A DNA stretch of 37,764 nucleotides from Arachnopeziza araneosa (lineage: Eukaryota; Ascomycota; Leotiomycetes; Helotiales; Arachnopezizaceae), in the NCBI GenBank assembly GCA_003988855.1, contig QYAI01000210.1, positions 1-37,764 of the forward strand. Direction: 5' to 3'. Under the pieces are notes generated by a model. That model ran no database searches. It saw only the letters and a list, made by a program, of their open reading frames with translations, and was not told the origin of the DNA. This document shows positions 1-11,974 of the stretch, piece by piece (within the stretch, counting starts at the first letter, position 1; each line of letters starts with the position of its first letter). The position numbers and the translations under genes are program-made.

Positions 1-2240
1 GTGCTCTGTAGGACCTCCTTTATAGAGAGTCCTACGCACGTGCTCTCGCTAGTGAAATGACGGAAAAATGTCATGCACCCTGGAACCCCACTACAATAGG
101 TATGTGTACCTCTGATAACTCGAATCTGAGATTGAGGGTGGCGATTCACAGATGTGTAACATTTTGAAGATAAACTTAACTACTTGAGTAGGTGCTAGAA
201 CAAGCTATTGAGCATTCAAATCCGCCTGGAAGCGGTTTTAACCATGGATGATGAATATGCCAGAAAGAAAGAACCACGAAACACTGAGTTTTTCCTATGC
301 CATACGCAAGAATATCTGAAAGGGAAAAAAAGAGAAATTAGTTTTGATTGATTATGACTAGAGGCAAAAGGATAATCCCATTGTTCTATCTCAAGAACAA
401 CTTTCAAGTTCGCTCTGCCAACGGCAAAGTTCAGAAACTCAAGACAGACAATGATACAATTACAGCTACTCCACACCAGAAATACTTGTGCTGAAAACTA
501 GATTCATACTTATATAGGCATAGGAGTACGCTTGCTGATAAAGGTTCAAATATAAATTTGTGACTTCTAAAAAATAAAATATCAGGACAAGAGTCTTAGC
601 CACAGATCTATACTCACCTCTTTTAATTCTTACTCATATATCTTCCATTATTTTCATCCTGGTTGTTTCACAGCGTGCCGGACCACGTATTTCCGAGGTC
701 AGAGTTACTGATCTTGAAACTAGATAGGCAGCAAACACAAATTAGATCACTATTTCATGAGGGTTAGATTACTTTACGGCGGTGATTTACCACAAACCCC
801 ACTGAAATTGGAAGCTCCTCCAGTCTATTTCTCAACCTCAAGCCGACCTTCAAGACTCCCATATCTTGCTAGTTTTTGAAAATTTGACCTCAGACTTCAT
901 GAGGTTGGATTTGTGTTGTCCTTGCCTCCACAATGATTTCGCAAGTCCAGATATCAACAGTATCTGAAGCTACAGTATACAGGAGCCAAGAAGGAAACTT
1001 TAGGCGGGCCGCATTATGAACCTCTTTAGAACGCTTGTCTGGATGAAGAATCCAGCTAATTTTACAAGCTACTTCAAAATTGCTTGAAAAAAGCCACCCT
1101 GCGTTCGGAAGCAAGTCGAGAGACTACAAAGGAAGCCACTGCCTCTCTATTCTACATTGTAAAAGATTGTTTTAATCAAAGTTCTTCGCAGACCATCGGG
1201 AACAGAGAACTGTAAAACGTTAGAAGTTATTGATACCTTAATGTTGCTTCTTTATATGGTGAACTGCATAAACAGCCTCGCAATAAATCGAGGCAACATT
1301 TGCTAGGTATAGTTCACGTCTCGCGTGGGCTGATCTCGACACAACTCTGAAGTATCCTTTAATACCCAGAGAAGAATAGAACTCGACTTTTCACTAGACC
1401 ATTCTAGCAGATTTCCGAAGACAAGGAAGAGTGGTATTGCGCGCTGGCAGGAAAAATGTTGCTGTTGGTTGATGCTCTATCGACGCCCTGAAGGAAGTGT
1501 GTACCTACACCATTTCATTTTCGAACAGCACTTTCTCGCAGCGTGTATCCATATCATTCCCTTGTGTGATGGCCGAGCTTAATCCAAATATCCATCCTGT
1601 AAATCAGCAGCAGGATAATATGGCGATACAACCCGACATCCTTGATAGATTCGCGTGACAGCTCCTGGAATGGTTAGAGAAGGAGAATGGATAGGCTTGG
1701 TGAATTTCATAAAACAGCGCAAATGAACAACTTTAATCTACGAGCACAAGCCTGTGATCTGCTCGTTGCGCAGAGTTTGTCCATCGTTGTCATTCATTGA
1801 AAATAAGCTTATCCAGAGATGGAATTAAGGAAAATGTAATGGATCTAACCTCGGGATAAAAATGCCAATACTCATACGCATGAGTTCGCTTACTCTTAAG
1901 TCTTATATCAAATAAAAACTCTAAAACTTTGCTGGTTGAAGGGCGAATAGATGGAGAATTGAGGTTTGCTCCAGTTTCGGGCTTTCAGTGCGGGGTAGGG
2001 CAGGGGTCTCGGCAATTTCTCTATCTTTTTGAAAATTGAGTCATAATATTAAATAAGCGACTTTCAAACATCAAATCAAGAGATATGGCCTGATAGTTCA
2101 GTGTAGGCATATATCTTCTCTACCATTATTCGCAAACTAACATTCCTCTAGGGTAGAATGTAAGACCACAAAATAGTTTGGCAAGACGCCGCTAATCCTC
2201 CCTAGTCTTGCTTTGGGAGAAATCTCAGATCTGTAAGAGG
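1..2240. other. gene-free stretch
   Basis: I see no convincing gene here. The open frames are short, lack recognisable motifs and show no plausible splice partners. The sequence is moderately AT-rich with scattered T-runs. A decayed gene or transposon too old to recognise cannot be excluded. Confidence 0.5.
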
Positions 2241-2244
2241 GTAA

Positions 2245-2317
2245 GGCCTACTGTCAACTACATATGTAACATCGCACTAATTTGTTCAAGTCTCCGGTTC
2301 GATCCCGGATTAGGCCC
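2245..2317 (+). tRNA. decayed tRNA gene (3' half recognisable)
   Basis: The 3' half is tRNA-like. A perfect T-arm (stem TCCGG/CCGGA around TTCGATC, 2293-2309) contains a good B box, GGTTCGATCC, at 2296-2305. It is followed by TTAGGCCCA and, a few bases on, a run of eight T that would suit RNA polymerase III termination. GGCCTA at 2245-2250 can pair with TAGGCC at 2311-2316, giving a tRNA-like length of 73 nt. The A box is poor and the 17 bases at the anticodon-arm position (2271-2287) do not pair, so no anticodon can be read. I take it as a tRNA relic or the head of a tRNA-derived SINE rather than a working tRNA. Confidence 0.35.
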
Positions 2318-2330
2318 ATTGATTTTTTTT

Positions 2331-3757
2331 GGCGGGGGGGTTTTTTTTTAAAAATTCCTTTCTTGGCTACTGTCCACAGGAGTGAGTGGTGCTGCTTTAT
2401 TTTCTATTAAGTAGAGTTTTTGTGTGCTGCTAGTGTCAGAGCTTGACGAGGGTCACGTGCTTTTGACGAGGAGATCACCTTTACAACTTTTTTCCCCTTC
2501 AAACTGTCCTTGTTGATTTCGCTTTCTTCAACAAAGATATCAAGTTGTAAGGTTGTTTCTATGATGTCTTAAAGTATATTGAAAGATTCGATAGTCCTAG
2601 AAGAATACCAAACCCATATAAACGACTTGGAGTATATGGTTCGAGGTTGAGTTGCACCTGGAATGATTTCAATATACCAGAAAATTAACTTTCAAGACCC
2701 TGGTATTATCCCAAACCAGGGAAGTAAGATATCGCTATCCCTAACGTTGTCTAATGTAGTATGGGAGAAATGATATATGTTTCACGGTACTTTTGGGAGG
2801 CTGGATATACAGGCCTCATGAGACGGATCCTTGGCAAGAAGAGTAGGATTCTGACACTCGGTCGTGATCTTGGTCTTATCACAGAAAATCAATCACTTCG
2901 CTCTTCCCCTATTATCGATGCAAATACAGTGACTTCTCTGCTGATGTGGTAGAGCCTCAAGTTGTGTCTGAAAATGGCGTTGACAGCCAGCACCAATCTT
3001 CTCTGGAACTAACCTGCCTGTTACTTCACAGAAGTAGGGTACTTTGGTGTGATACCAATTTCCTATCCAGCTGTGATCACACGTCACTATACAACAGTGA
3101 ACCATGATCGAGGTAGGGTCACGGCTACCAGAAGAGACGTCAGCAACGTGCTCACTTGGAGCGGCGAAATGTAGCGAAACCGAAACCGAAACCATATCGA
3201 AATCTGACGCTGAAATTATGAAATGGGCTTTGCTGACATGGGAAGCTCGGATCAAGATGAGATGGGTTACGAAGCCAGATTCCGAAACTGAGCGTAGGTC
3301 ATGGACGGAGTTTCGGATGGGCGAATCACGGAACATAGTAAGCTGCTCTCACGAAGCTTAAACAATTGTGGATACCCGCAACCTGTATTCCTCCGATCGT
3401 GTGCTCTCAGTAATCTTGGAGGATTTTTCTATCAGCGTGAGACAGAAAAAGGTAGGACTGGGGTGGACGTTGTTTCTGGTGAGCATATGTCAAGTGGCGG
3501 TGCGTTTACTTGGCCATAGGGAACCTTTCTTGGGAATCGCCGCTCTCTTTTTGTGTTGGAGGTGCTCGGATGATAAAGGTGGTGGAAAAGAGCTTTAAAT
3601 GGGTGGAATGTTTTCCGAAAAACTTTGAATCAGGTAGAAACACCAATCCAAGCAAGTTTGACCTATCAGTCTTCATATTCCAGTATATACATTCTCTCAC
3701 TCTCTTTTTTATCTACATGCCTACCCTTTCAATATATACAGCCTTTCCGTTTTCTTT
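2331..3757. other. intergenic, no gene recognised
   Basis: This stretch opens with homopolymer runs (T, then G, then T, 2323-2350). It also holds a short CGAAAC-type tandem repeat near 3175-3195. Overlapping short open frames between 3.1 and 3.8 kb occur on both strands but none has recognisable motifs. The last part is the downstream flank of the GH131 gene. Confidence 0.45.
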
Positions 3758-4798
3758 CTATGGTTGCAAACTAATACATCCACCGGAGCTGCTATCCTCC
3801 TCAAAGATGCCTCCAAAGATCACCCCCTCGCTGATACCCGACTCTTGATAACCACTCTTTGTGACATCGCTTCCAGGATTGACGGGTTTCTTCAGGATGC
3901 CGTAATGGTACTCTCCCTGTCCAGCGACATTATTCGTGATTGCCGAGCTCACCGAAGCGAGTGGGTTGCTGTTTGTGGAATAATAGACCTTGGTTGTTCT
4001 GTCGGACTGGTCAGCTTCACGTCATCACGGTACGGGAAGAAAATCACAACTGACCCTTTGGTGAAATCAATCGTGATCCCAAAATTGTGCCACGTCGCAG
4101 CCGTAAACCTCGTGGAATAAAGGAGGGGAATCGGTTTCGAATTCACATTTCCGAACAAAAATAATGTGTCTGGATTCGCACTGCTGGGGTTTCCTCCTAG
4201 AATTGAGCCGTACTTCAGTGCGACTTGGTTGGTGGAATAATCGCTGGATTCAAGGAAAAAGAGTTGGTATTCATGGGTGGTGTTTAATGGACGAGAAGTG
4301 TCTTTCATGATACTGAAATGAACGGTTTTGACACCGCTGGTGGAGGGGTCGGTGCCGGAGTTACTGGCGGGGAGGAGTTCGGCCCGGCGGAATCCGGTCT
4401 GACTCTGGAAGACAGATTTGTCCGAGATGGTGACTTCAAGGGCTTTGGTTTTGTTGCCGTCGAACTAGGTGTTTTAGAAAATGTTCCTCTTGTTTTGAGA
4501 GCGAGAAATGGTATTCTTACCAGCGAGCCATTGACGGTGGGGAATTGGAGGACTTGACTCCATTTCAGACCTGATTTTTTCAGCGGGAGCGTGGAGGAAG
4601 TACAATCGAGAACTGACTGCCTCCGAGATCATACTGCGGGTTGAATTGACTGGAACTTGAATCGAACACTGTCAATTCCGCACTCGCAGGAATCCTGCCA
4701 TCGTACTGGATTGGGCACTTCTGCGCCACAACCGTAGCCACCCACGTCAAAGCCACGAGGCCGTCAATTGAAATCTTGACCATCTTCACAAGCTTCAC
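3758..4798 (-). CDS. secreted GH131 beta-glucanase
   Basis: Four exons, read on the minus strand: 4798-4618, 4570-4521, 4464-4055 and 3998-3758, totalling 882 nt or 293 residues. The three introns (47, 56 and 56 bp) all have GT donors and AG acceptors, and all phases agree. The product starts with a signal peptide ending near VVAQ, then CPIQYDGRIP, which is typical of the mature N-terminus of GH131. Downstream come LKWSQVL, GFRRAELLPASN, RPLNTTHEYQLFFLES, WHNFGITIDF, YHYGILKKP and GIFEED, all characteristic GH131 blocks in the usual order. GH131 enzymes act outside the cell on beta-1,3/1,6- and beta-1,4-glucans. No CBM1 cellulose-binding module follows the catalytic domain. A second in-frame Met at residue 6 is an alternative start. 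The gene is divergent from the copper ATPase, with about 1.1 kb between starts. Confidence 0.92.
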
Positions 4799-5908
4799 AG
4801 ATCAACAAATGGAATTCAGAACGAAGGAAAAAAAGAAGGAAAGGAAAGCTGTGCGAAAGGTTCGAGAAGACAACCATCCAACCCTAATTTAATTTTCATA
4901 GAGTATGCATGATTTGTTTGCGGGGAACATTTTTCAGCCTGAGAAAGTGACAATTCGATCAACAAAGCGCCTCATCTATTTTGAAACTCAACCAGAGTAG
5001 TTCGCGAAGAGAAATGGCTGATTTGGGGCTCAATATATGAATGAAACGGTAAATATTGCCATGGAGGATATATTAATATACATCAGTCAGGATCAAGCCA
5101 TGTGATGTGGGGAAGGAAACATGGAAGTTTAGGCTGGGCCAAGGCAGATAGAGGTATTGCCATAGGAAGGAAGAAAGAACCGTGATCGGGTTCATGTCAG
5201 TCCGAGAGATAGATGAAAAAAGCTTGTTCTGTGAGATGAACCGACTAGGCCATGTGTTCATGTCCAGGGACGGATGTACAGAATATATTGTGGGGAAGGT
5301 CGTGTGTTGTTTGAGACGCGGAAGAGGGATCGGAAAGGGAAGAGAAGTGGTTTTCGTTTCCAATGCCACAAAAACGACTCTGCTCCCTCTTCCTAGGTAG
5401 CGTTATCGTGAAACAAGCTTTTCTCTGAGATCAATGTCAAGACGGGGCGGGAACTTTCCCTGGTTTCCGCATCACGTGAAGCCTGACCGAGCTCCGAAAA
5501 TCGTGTACTCAAGGTGTGTCCCTTGGGGGTTATATGTTTTTCGATTAGCTGAAGATCAAGTCATAAGATTTAAACTATTATAGAATCTAAACAATCCCAA
5601 ATTCTCGTCGAGTCCACTCTCGACCTGATCCCCGTGATGAATTAGTCAGCATGCGAGATTTGTGCGGTGCGAGGTTTGTGCGGAAAATCGCCACCGCATC
5701 AACGACATCATCTAAATTCTTCCACTGCATCTCCATCAAATCACACGCCTTGTTATGACTCGCTTTCAGCTTACGGTCGGTGAAACGGATTACCCATCTT
5801 CTTCATAATCATTTCTCGTACCTTCTTGCATTCCTCTCTTGAAAAGATCGTCCATCCCTTCTCTCATTTTACGCGATCGTTTTGCCTATATCAAGTTGAC
5901 ATCAGGCA
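4799..5908. promoter_or_regulatory. shared upstream region of GH131 and copper ATPase genes
   Basis: This 1.1 kb separates two divergent genes and must hold both promoters. I see one TCACGTGA octamer at 5472-5479 and pyrimidine-rich sequence just before the ATPase start. Short open frames at 5073-5400 have no recognisable motifs. I cannot assign a copper-responsive element with confidence. Confidence 0.4.
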
Positions 5909-8900
5909 ATGAAATCTCCAAACATCATGGAGTCGGGAACCATCACCACCTCGTTTCTTCTCTCCAATCTTCATTGCCCCTCTTGCATTTCCTACATCTG
6001 CGATACCCTGTCCCATCTGCATCCCCCACCAGCTTCCGTCTCGCCCTCCCTCGTATCATCATGGGTCACTGTGCAACACGACCGTAGTCTCTCGGTCCAC
6101 AACATCCGAGATGCCTTGGAGAGCGCCGGTTTCGATATTTGTGATATTGCGCCTGACACGTCGCCGTTGCATGCAGATTCCGATGTTGCCGCTACAGGCC
6201 TGGATGGCTACGTTGACAGAGTCCTCGATAGATTAAGGCCGGAGAGTGCTTTGCCGCGGACACGTAGCGCGCGTCATGTAAGGCAGTCAAGTAGACATAT
6301 AGCGAACTGTGAGGCCTGTCAGAAAGAAACCATTGAGAAGAATGTCGCCGAGAGCTCGACGGCCCAGGAGAAGAATACCGCTACCGACGAGATGAAGAAG
6401 GAATATGGGGATGAGAAAGGAACGCTACCTTTGGTGGTAGTGGACTCGACGGAGAGTCACGATCCCCAAGATACGTGGCGAGCGACGTTGGCTGTCGGTG
6501 GAATGACATGCGCCGTCTGTGTCGGGGCAATCACAGATGAGCTGAAGAAGAAGCCATGGGTAGTAAACGTCGTGGTCAATCTTATATCCAACAGCGCCAC
6601 AGTGGACTTCGTCGATGAGAAGCACAAGAATGAGATTGTTGAAACCATCGAGGACATCGGATATGATGCGACTATCGACTCCGTTATCAACTTCGAGACG
6701 ATCAACACACTCAATACCGAGAGGGTGCAAAGAACGGTTGAGATACTGGTGGATGGAATGTATTGCGATCATTGTCCGGGACGAATCACTACTGCGTTGC
6801 AGTCATTTGGGGATAGGTTGACAGTTGATAAACTAGCGACGGCTCAGGATCCTATTCTAAGAGTCACCTACACCCCTCAGGTACCGCGGTTCACCATCAG
6901 AGATATCATCACAACCATCTCATCAGTCGACAACGAATTTCAACCACGAATTTATCATCCACCAACTCTTGAAGAGAGATCTCGGAAGATACATCGACGA
7001 GAGCAACTCCGGATCCTTCTCAGAGTCCTCCTAACCTTCACTGTCGCCATTCCCACCCTCATCATTGGTATCGTTTACATGAGCTTGGTTCCATCGACCA
7101 ATTCTGGACGAATGTTTCTCATGGCTCCATTACACGCTGGTGTCAGCAGAGCACAATGGGCTTTGTTCATTATGGCCACGCCAGTGTTCTTCTTCTGCGC
7201 TGATGTATTTCACAAACGAGCCCTAAAGGAGATCAGAGCAATGTGGCGGCCTGGAAGTACGACGCCTCTGCTTAAAAGATTTTATAGATTCGGAAGCATG
7301 AACATGCTCATGTCGCTTGGAACTTCGATCGCCTACATATCCTCCGTCGCTCAGCTCATCGCTACTGGTGTTCACCCCGCGGCTGTACCCGATAACAGCG
7401 CCTTCTACTTTGATTCCGTGGTTTTCCTCACCTTTTTCCTCCTCATTGGTCGACTCATTGAATCTTACAGCAAATCCAAGACTGGAGACGCAATCACATT
7501 GCTTGGCAAGTTAAGACCAACTGAAGCACTGCTGGTTGAGTCCAAGGCGAACCCGTCACGTGAGGGGAAAGCCAACGAATCGGATCTAACCGAAGATCAG
7601 CAGGAGTCTATAAAGACTGTCAATGTAGACCTCCTGGAATTCGGGGACATTGTCAAAGTTCTTCATGGTGGATCGCCACCTTGTGATGGTACCATTGTCC
7701 TAGGAGAATCCAAGTTCGACGAGTCGAGTCTCACAGGAGAATCAAGGCTCGTCAAGAAATCAGTCGGGGACGAGGTGTTCTCTGGTACTGTCAACAAAGA
7801 CTCACCAATATCTGTGGAGATTACTGGTGTTGCAGGGTCGTCGATGCTAGATCAGATTGTCAAGGCCGTGAGAGAAGGACAAACTCGCCGGGCTCCGATG
7901 GAAAGAATTGCCGACTCATTGACAAGCTACTTTGTTCCTATCATCACGTTGATCGCAATCGGTACTTGGCTGGTTTGGCTTGGGTTAGGTCTTGGAGGTA
8001 TTTTACCTGCAGATTACATGAGAGGCGAGTCTGGTGGCTGGGTGGCGTGGTCTCTTCAATTTGCTATCGCAGTTTTCGTTGTCGCCTGTCCATGTGGTCT
8101 TGCCCTTGCAGCACCTACAGCACTTTTCGTTGGTGGTGGCCTTGCTGCTCAGAATGGAATTTTAGTCAAGGGAGGAGGTGAAGCATTTGAGAAAGCTAGC
8201 AAGCTCGACTGTATTGTTTTCGACAAAACCGGTACTCTAACTGTCGGCGGCGAACCAGTGGTCACTGACTTTGAGATCGTTCCAGCAATAGAAGAAGATG
8301 AGAAAGATTCGGAGGAGATTATTCTGGGGATGATCAAGGCACTTGAAGGGAATAGTAGTCATACTGTTGCCAAAGCTATCGTCTCGTTTTGTCAATCAAG
8401 ACCGATGAAAGAGAGTAGTGTTGGAAGCATGGAGGAGATTGCAGGAAAAGGAATGAAAGGCATATTTGAGAAGAAGTCACATGAACTGATCGAGATGATC
8501 ATCGGAAATGAAGCTCTGCTCTCAGATTATTCCACAATCATCAACGAATCAGCAGCTAATATCCTCAACAAATGGAAGTCTGAAGGCCGCTCCATCGCCC
8601 TCGCAGCCATCAAGTCCACTTCGGACCCCGAATCTCCCTTCTTCCTCACCGCCATCTTCGCCATCTCCGATCCTCTTCGTCCTGAAGCATCAGGAATCAT
8701 CTCGGCTCTGCAAAAACGAGGCACAGAAGTATGGATGCTGTCAGGAGATAACCAGATCACCGCCTCTGCCATCGGCGCTCAAGTCGGCATACCATCCAGT
8801 AACATCATCGCTGGTGTTCTCCCCAGCCAAAAAGCAGAAAAAATCCAATATTTACAGAAGTCCTTGAAGGCCAAAGGGAGCTCCACGAAAAGAGCCTTGG

Positions 8901-9358
8901 TGGCCATGGTTGGAGATGGCATCAATGACTCCCCAGCCCTCACCACCGCTGATGTGGGTATAGCCATCGGCTCCGGCTCCGACATTGCCATTTCCTCTGC
9001 AGAGTTCGTGCTCGTGTCCTCGAATCTCAATACCCTCATTACCCTCCTCGATCTCTCGCGCTTTGTCTTTCAAAGGATCAAATTCAACTTTGGCTGGGCG
9101 TTGATCTATAATCTCATCGCCCTTCCCGTTGCCGCGGGAGTTCTATATCCAGTCGTTACGAGCAGTGGGACTCATGTGAGACTTGATCCTGTGTGGGCTA
9201 GTCTTGCCATGGCATGTAGCAGTATCAGTGTCGTTTGTAGTAGTTTAGCGTTGAGATCAAAGATACCTGGAATTGGGTTTAAGGCGAAGAAAGAGGTTGT
9301 TGTTAGGGAGCATTATGATATCAGCTGGTTGGGAGATCAGAGTGTTCGGGCGGAGTAA
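5909..9358 (+). CDS. copper(I)-transporting P1B-type ATPase
   Basis: A single uninterrupted 1149-residue frame. It should pump Cu(I) out of the cytosol, either across the plasma membrane (CrpA-like) or into the secretory pathway (Ccc2-like); the sequence alone does not decide. Three N-terminal metal-binding repeats carry CPSC (C23/C26), CAVC (C201/C204) and CDHC (C286/C289). Eight hydrophobic helices follow the usual P1B plan, with TGES in the actuator loop, the transmembrane CPC at 727-729, phosphorylated Asp in DKTGT (D772) and GDGIND at 1002-1007. Y1067-N1068 in helix 7 and M1101-x-x-S-S in helix 8 are the residues that mark Cu(I) specificity (P1B-1). Odd point: the nucleotide-domain HP motif reads SSHT (H818, T819), so the His is kept but the Pro is Thr. 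A Met at residue 7 is an alternative start. No intron is needed. Confidence 0.97.
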   Translation: MKSPNIMESGTITTSFLLSNLHCPSCISYICDTLSHLHPPPASVSPSLVSSWVTVQHDRSLSVHNIRDALESAGFDICDIAPDTSPLHADSDVAATGLDGYVDRVLDRLRPESALPRTRSARHVRQSSRHIANCEACQKETIEKNVAESSTAQEKNTATDEMKKEYGDEKGTLPLVVVDSTESHDPQDTWRATLAVGGMTCAVCVGAITDELKKKPWVVNVVVNLISNSATVDFVDEKHKNEIVETIEDIGYDATIDSVINFETINTLNTERVQRTVEILVDGMYCDHCPGRITTALQSFGDRLTVDKLATAQDPILRVTYTPQVPRFTIRDIITTISSVDNEFQPRIYHPPTLEERSRKIHRREQLRILLRVLLTFTVAIPTLIIGIVYMSLVPSTNSGRMFLMAPLHAGVSRAQWALFIMATPVFFFCADVFHKRALKEIRAMWRPGSTTPLLKRFYRFGSMNMLMSLGTSIAYISSVAQLIATGVHPAAVPDNSAFYFDSVVFLTFFLLIGRLIESYSKSKTGDAITLLGKLRPTEALLVESKANPSREGKANESDLTEDQQESIKTVNVDLLEFGDIVKVLHGGSPPCDGTIVLGESKFDESSLTGESRLVKKSVGDEVFSGTVNKDSPISVEITGVAGSSMLDQIVKAVREGQTRRAPMERIADSLTSYFVPIITLIAIGTWLVWLGLGLGGILPADYMRGESGGWVAWSLQFAIAVFVVACPCGLALAAPTALFVGGGLAAQNGILVKGGGEAFEKASKLDCIVFDKTGTLTVGGEPVVTDFEIVPAIEEDEKDSEEIILGMIKALEGNSSHTVAKAIVSFCQSRPMKESSVGSMEEIAGKGMKGIFEKKSHELIEMIIGNEALLSDYSTIINESAANILNKWKSEGRSIALAAIKSTSDPESPFFLTAIFAISDPLRPEASGIISALQKRGTEVWMLSGDNQITASAIGAQVGIPSSNIIAGVLPSQKAEKIQYLQKSLKAKGSSTKRALVAMVGDGINDSPALTTADVGIAIGSGSDIAISSAEFVLVSSNLNTLITLLDLSRFVFQRIKFNFGWALIYNLIALPVAAGVLYPVVTSSGTHVRLDPVWASLAMACSSISVVCSSLALRSKIPGIGFKAKKEVVVREHYDISWLGDQSVRAE

Positions 9359-9542
9359 AGACTTGGTAATTAATGAATGAGTGGAGTTAGGGAAAGACTG
9401 GGTTCTGCTTGATTTATCTTGATGTGGGGTTTGTGCATAGATTTGTAGATACCCATCAGTTTGTGGTTCTTCAACCAACGAGTTGCATTTTCCTCGACAC
9501 CAGTCCGTATTTTCTCATCGTCTCTTCTCTTCAATCGTGCTC

Positions 9543-9923
9543 TCATATTTCAACCCCTAACCCAACGCCAATCAATCCCCATAATATTAGCACTCCAGAC
9601 CCCCACTCCAACCCCAACCTCACTCCCCCATCCAAACCTACGCCAGAACCCGCAGCAGCATTCGCAACGCGCGGCGCGCTACATATCGGATTCAATCAGC
9701 GAACAAAACCACCAAAGCACACGTATCTCTCGGGATGCACATACCTCACAGACACAGATGGATGAACGGACACGGTTGAAAGAGTGGCAGGGACTGATGC
9801 CGTGCTCGTGCTGATCGTGGGTGGGTTTTTCGGGATGAATGCCGTGGGGTTCTGAGCTCTGCAGGAGAGGAAGAGGAGGGTGAGGGTGAGCGAGAGGCAG
9901 ATTTGGCGGAGTCGAGGTTTCAT
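9543..9923 (-). CDS. small secreted, probably GPI-anchored protein
   Basis: I predict two exons (9923-9745 and 9678-9543) around a 66-bp intron with donor GTATGT and acceptor TAG, giving 104 residues in consistent phase. The N-terminus is a clear signal peptide (basic start, then LSLTLTLLFLSC, cleavage near RAQ). The middle is rich in Ser, Thr and Pro. The C-terminus has a small-residue patch (NAAAGSG) and then a hydrophobic end (VLILWGLIGVGLGVEI), as in GPI-anchor signals of fungal wall proteins. I recognise no named family. It lies tail-to-tail with the copper ATPase, 184 bp apart. The splice model is by eye; without it the frame ends in a short unrelated tail. Confidence 0.55.
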
Positions 9924-11974
9924 TCTGGGGTTGGAGCTTGAGCGGGAATCGATCTGTGGGGATCGGAAAGAGTGTTTGGGTGTTTGGGGGTTTGAAAGAA
10001 GTGGGATCTGAGGGCTTTGAGGTAGATAAATTGAGTTGAAAAGACCGAGGATAGAAGATCAAGAGGTTGAGAATTTTAAAAGCTACAGATTTGAAGTATG
10101 AGCTTGAAATTTAAATGGACACCCATCCTAGTAGCTTGACTTCCAGGAAGACCAGGAGGTAGTATGCCTGCCTTCCTGGCCGCCAACCGACCCGTTTCCA
10201 AAGCCAGCCTCCCAGATCTCCGGATTTCAGTTTCATCTACCCGGCGATCATGCACACACCCGCACACACCCGCACACTCCTTTATCTTGGGACGAACTGG
10301 TACACCGGTATATGAAGTCAATCTCTGCACGGGAACGGACATGAACGCATACCTACAGTCGCCTCCCTAGCTCACATGTAGCGAGAAACCAGCGTCTTTG
10401 CTGCCGCTTTTCAAATCTGTCGGCAACATCATAGTCAAAGTCCTCGTTCTCGACTACTTTCCTCCCTAGAATTTGCTTGATCAAACGTGATCTGCGTATA
10501 TACGAGTTGATGCAATACGTTCTATACTAAAAGCGTACAATACCTAGCAGATGCAAGTATATTTGCTTCGTATATATAAAATACGGTAAAAATCTAAGTA
10601 CCTATAAAGCAGCAAGCAGTGGAAACCTCAAACTGGCTTAATTAATAGGCAAAGCCCCTGTCTTGCTACATATAAGCCAGGGAGGGGACTGTACTCCCAA
10701 CTTTCCTCCCGCTTGGATGTTTGGATGTGTTTCGAGGTGATGACCGTGGGTACTCGCTCCATACCGGAGAGATGTACGATGGTGAGGCTTGGTTCCGTGA
10801 TCTGCAGTTTTGTGAAACGTTGTTGTTAGTGTTTGTGAGGTGATATGTCAGGTACCGTTAGGCTGGTTGCAGGTGGGACGAGAGAGGAGGGCCGAGATGG
10901 GACAAACTAGTGTGAGTCTGTGGTCCGTGTGAGTTTGGAGAGAAGGTAGTATTCTTGTATTCTTTGTAACCGTGATATGATTCAGACTTGGATTAATATC
11001 AATCGAAATTTGATCTCCTGTGCAATGGTTGTCATAACCCTACACACCGACGATAATGGTCATTGAAAAATATGACTTTCGATTCTCTTTTGAAAATATT
11101 GAAAAGCGGTATTTTGTAATTCTTCGTGGCCCAGTTCAATAGAATAGGACATATAGATATGGGATATGTGTGCTGATAAATAAGACGTTCTATCATATAA
11201 AGTACGAATGTTAAAGGAAGATTTGAGTCCTCCATCATTCGAACTCCAAGGAGACGTTAGATTGGTGATTATTATTTTCGCAAATCTACTTCCGAATCTT
11301 GTGTTTTGGTACTAAGCATCATTCAGAGTCTTAAGGAGAGGTTTTCTTATATAGCCTTATTCTACTAGACTCACGATTCAAGAGCTTCTTTCCACCAAAG
11401 ACAAGGACTCTCAATTAATAAATTGAAAAGCCATAAGCATTCATATTGTACATTGTCCATGGCTTGACTTCAATCATGGTAGAGCTCCAATTTGAACCAA
11501 TTTGAACCAAATTGAATCAATTGGGATAAGCATACCGTACATCACGTGAACTGAGAACCTGACACTCCCCTACCTAGCTAGGTAGACGCACGAGAGCCTC
11601 CCCAAACGACTGGGGTACACACAACTTTCGGTAAACAAGTGGCTTGCATGAGCGCTTAGCTTCTATTTCGCTTCCCTGAAACCACACACTCCTGGTTAGT
11701 TCTATTTACCAAACCACTCTTGCTGATGACAACACAGAGTTGAATCTTTATCCCATCGCCACTACCGAGAGGATTCTCCGGTTAAAATATCTCTTGGTTT
11801 CAATGCCGATGATCTCGTCGAAATATACAGCCTTGTCCATCAACTTCAACCTTACATTCGCTTCTCAGGGACTATAGAGTGCCGAATTTTTCAGATCGCA
11901 AATTTCAACATATCAGCTATCAAAACATTCAAGTTTCATTGAGATGCCTTCTCTCACAGCATTAAAATTCAACC
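9924..11974. other. intergenic, no gene recognised
   Basis: The first part would be the promoter of the small secreted gene. The rest has only short open frames without motifs, a TCACGTGA octamer at 11542-11549, and a small imprecise repeat of AATTTGAACC near 11490-11515. Nothing further can be supported. Confidence 0.45.

Noticed and set aside
5073..5400. Open frames on both strands between the GH131 and ATPase genes
   Set aside because: They have no motif and lie in the divergent promoter region.
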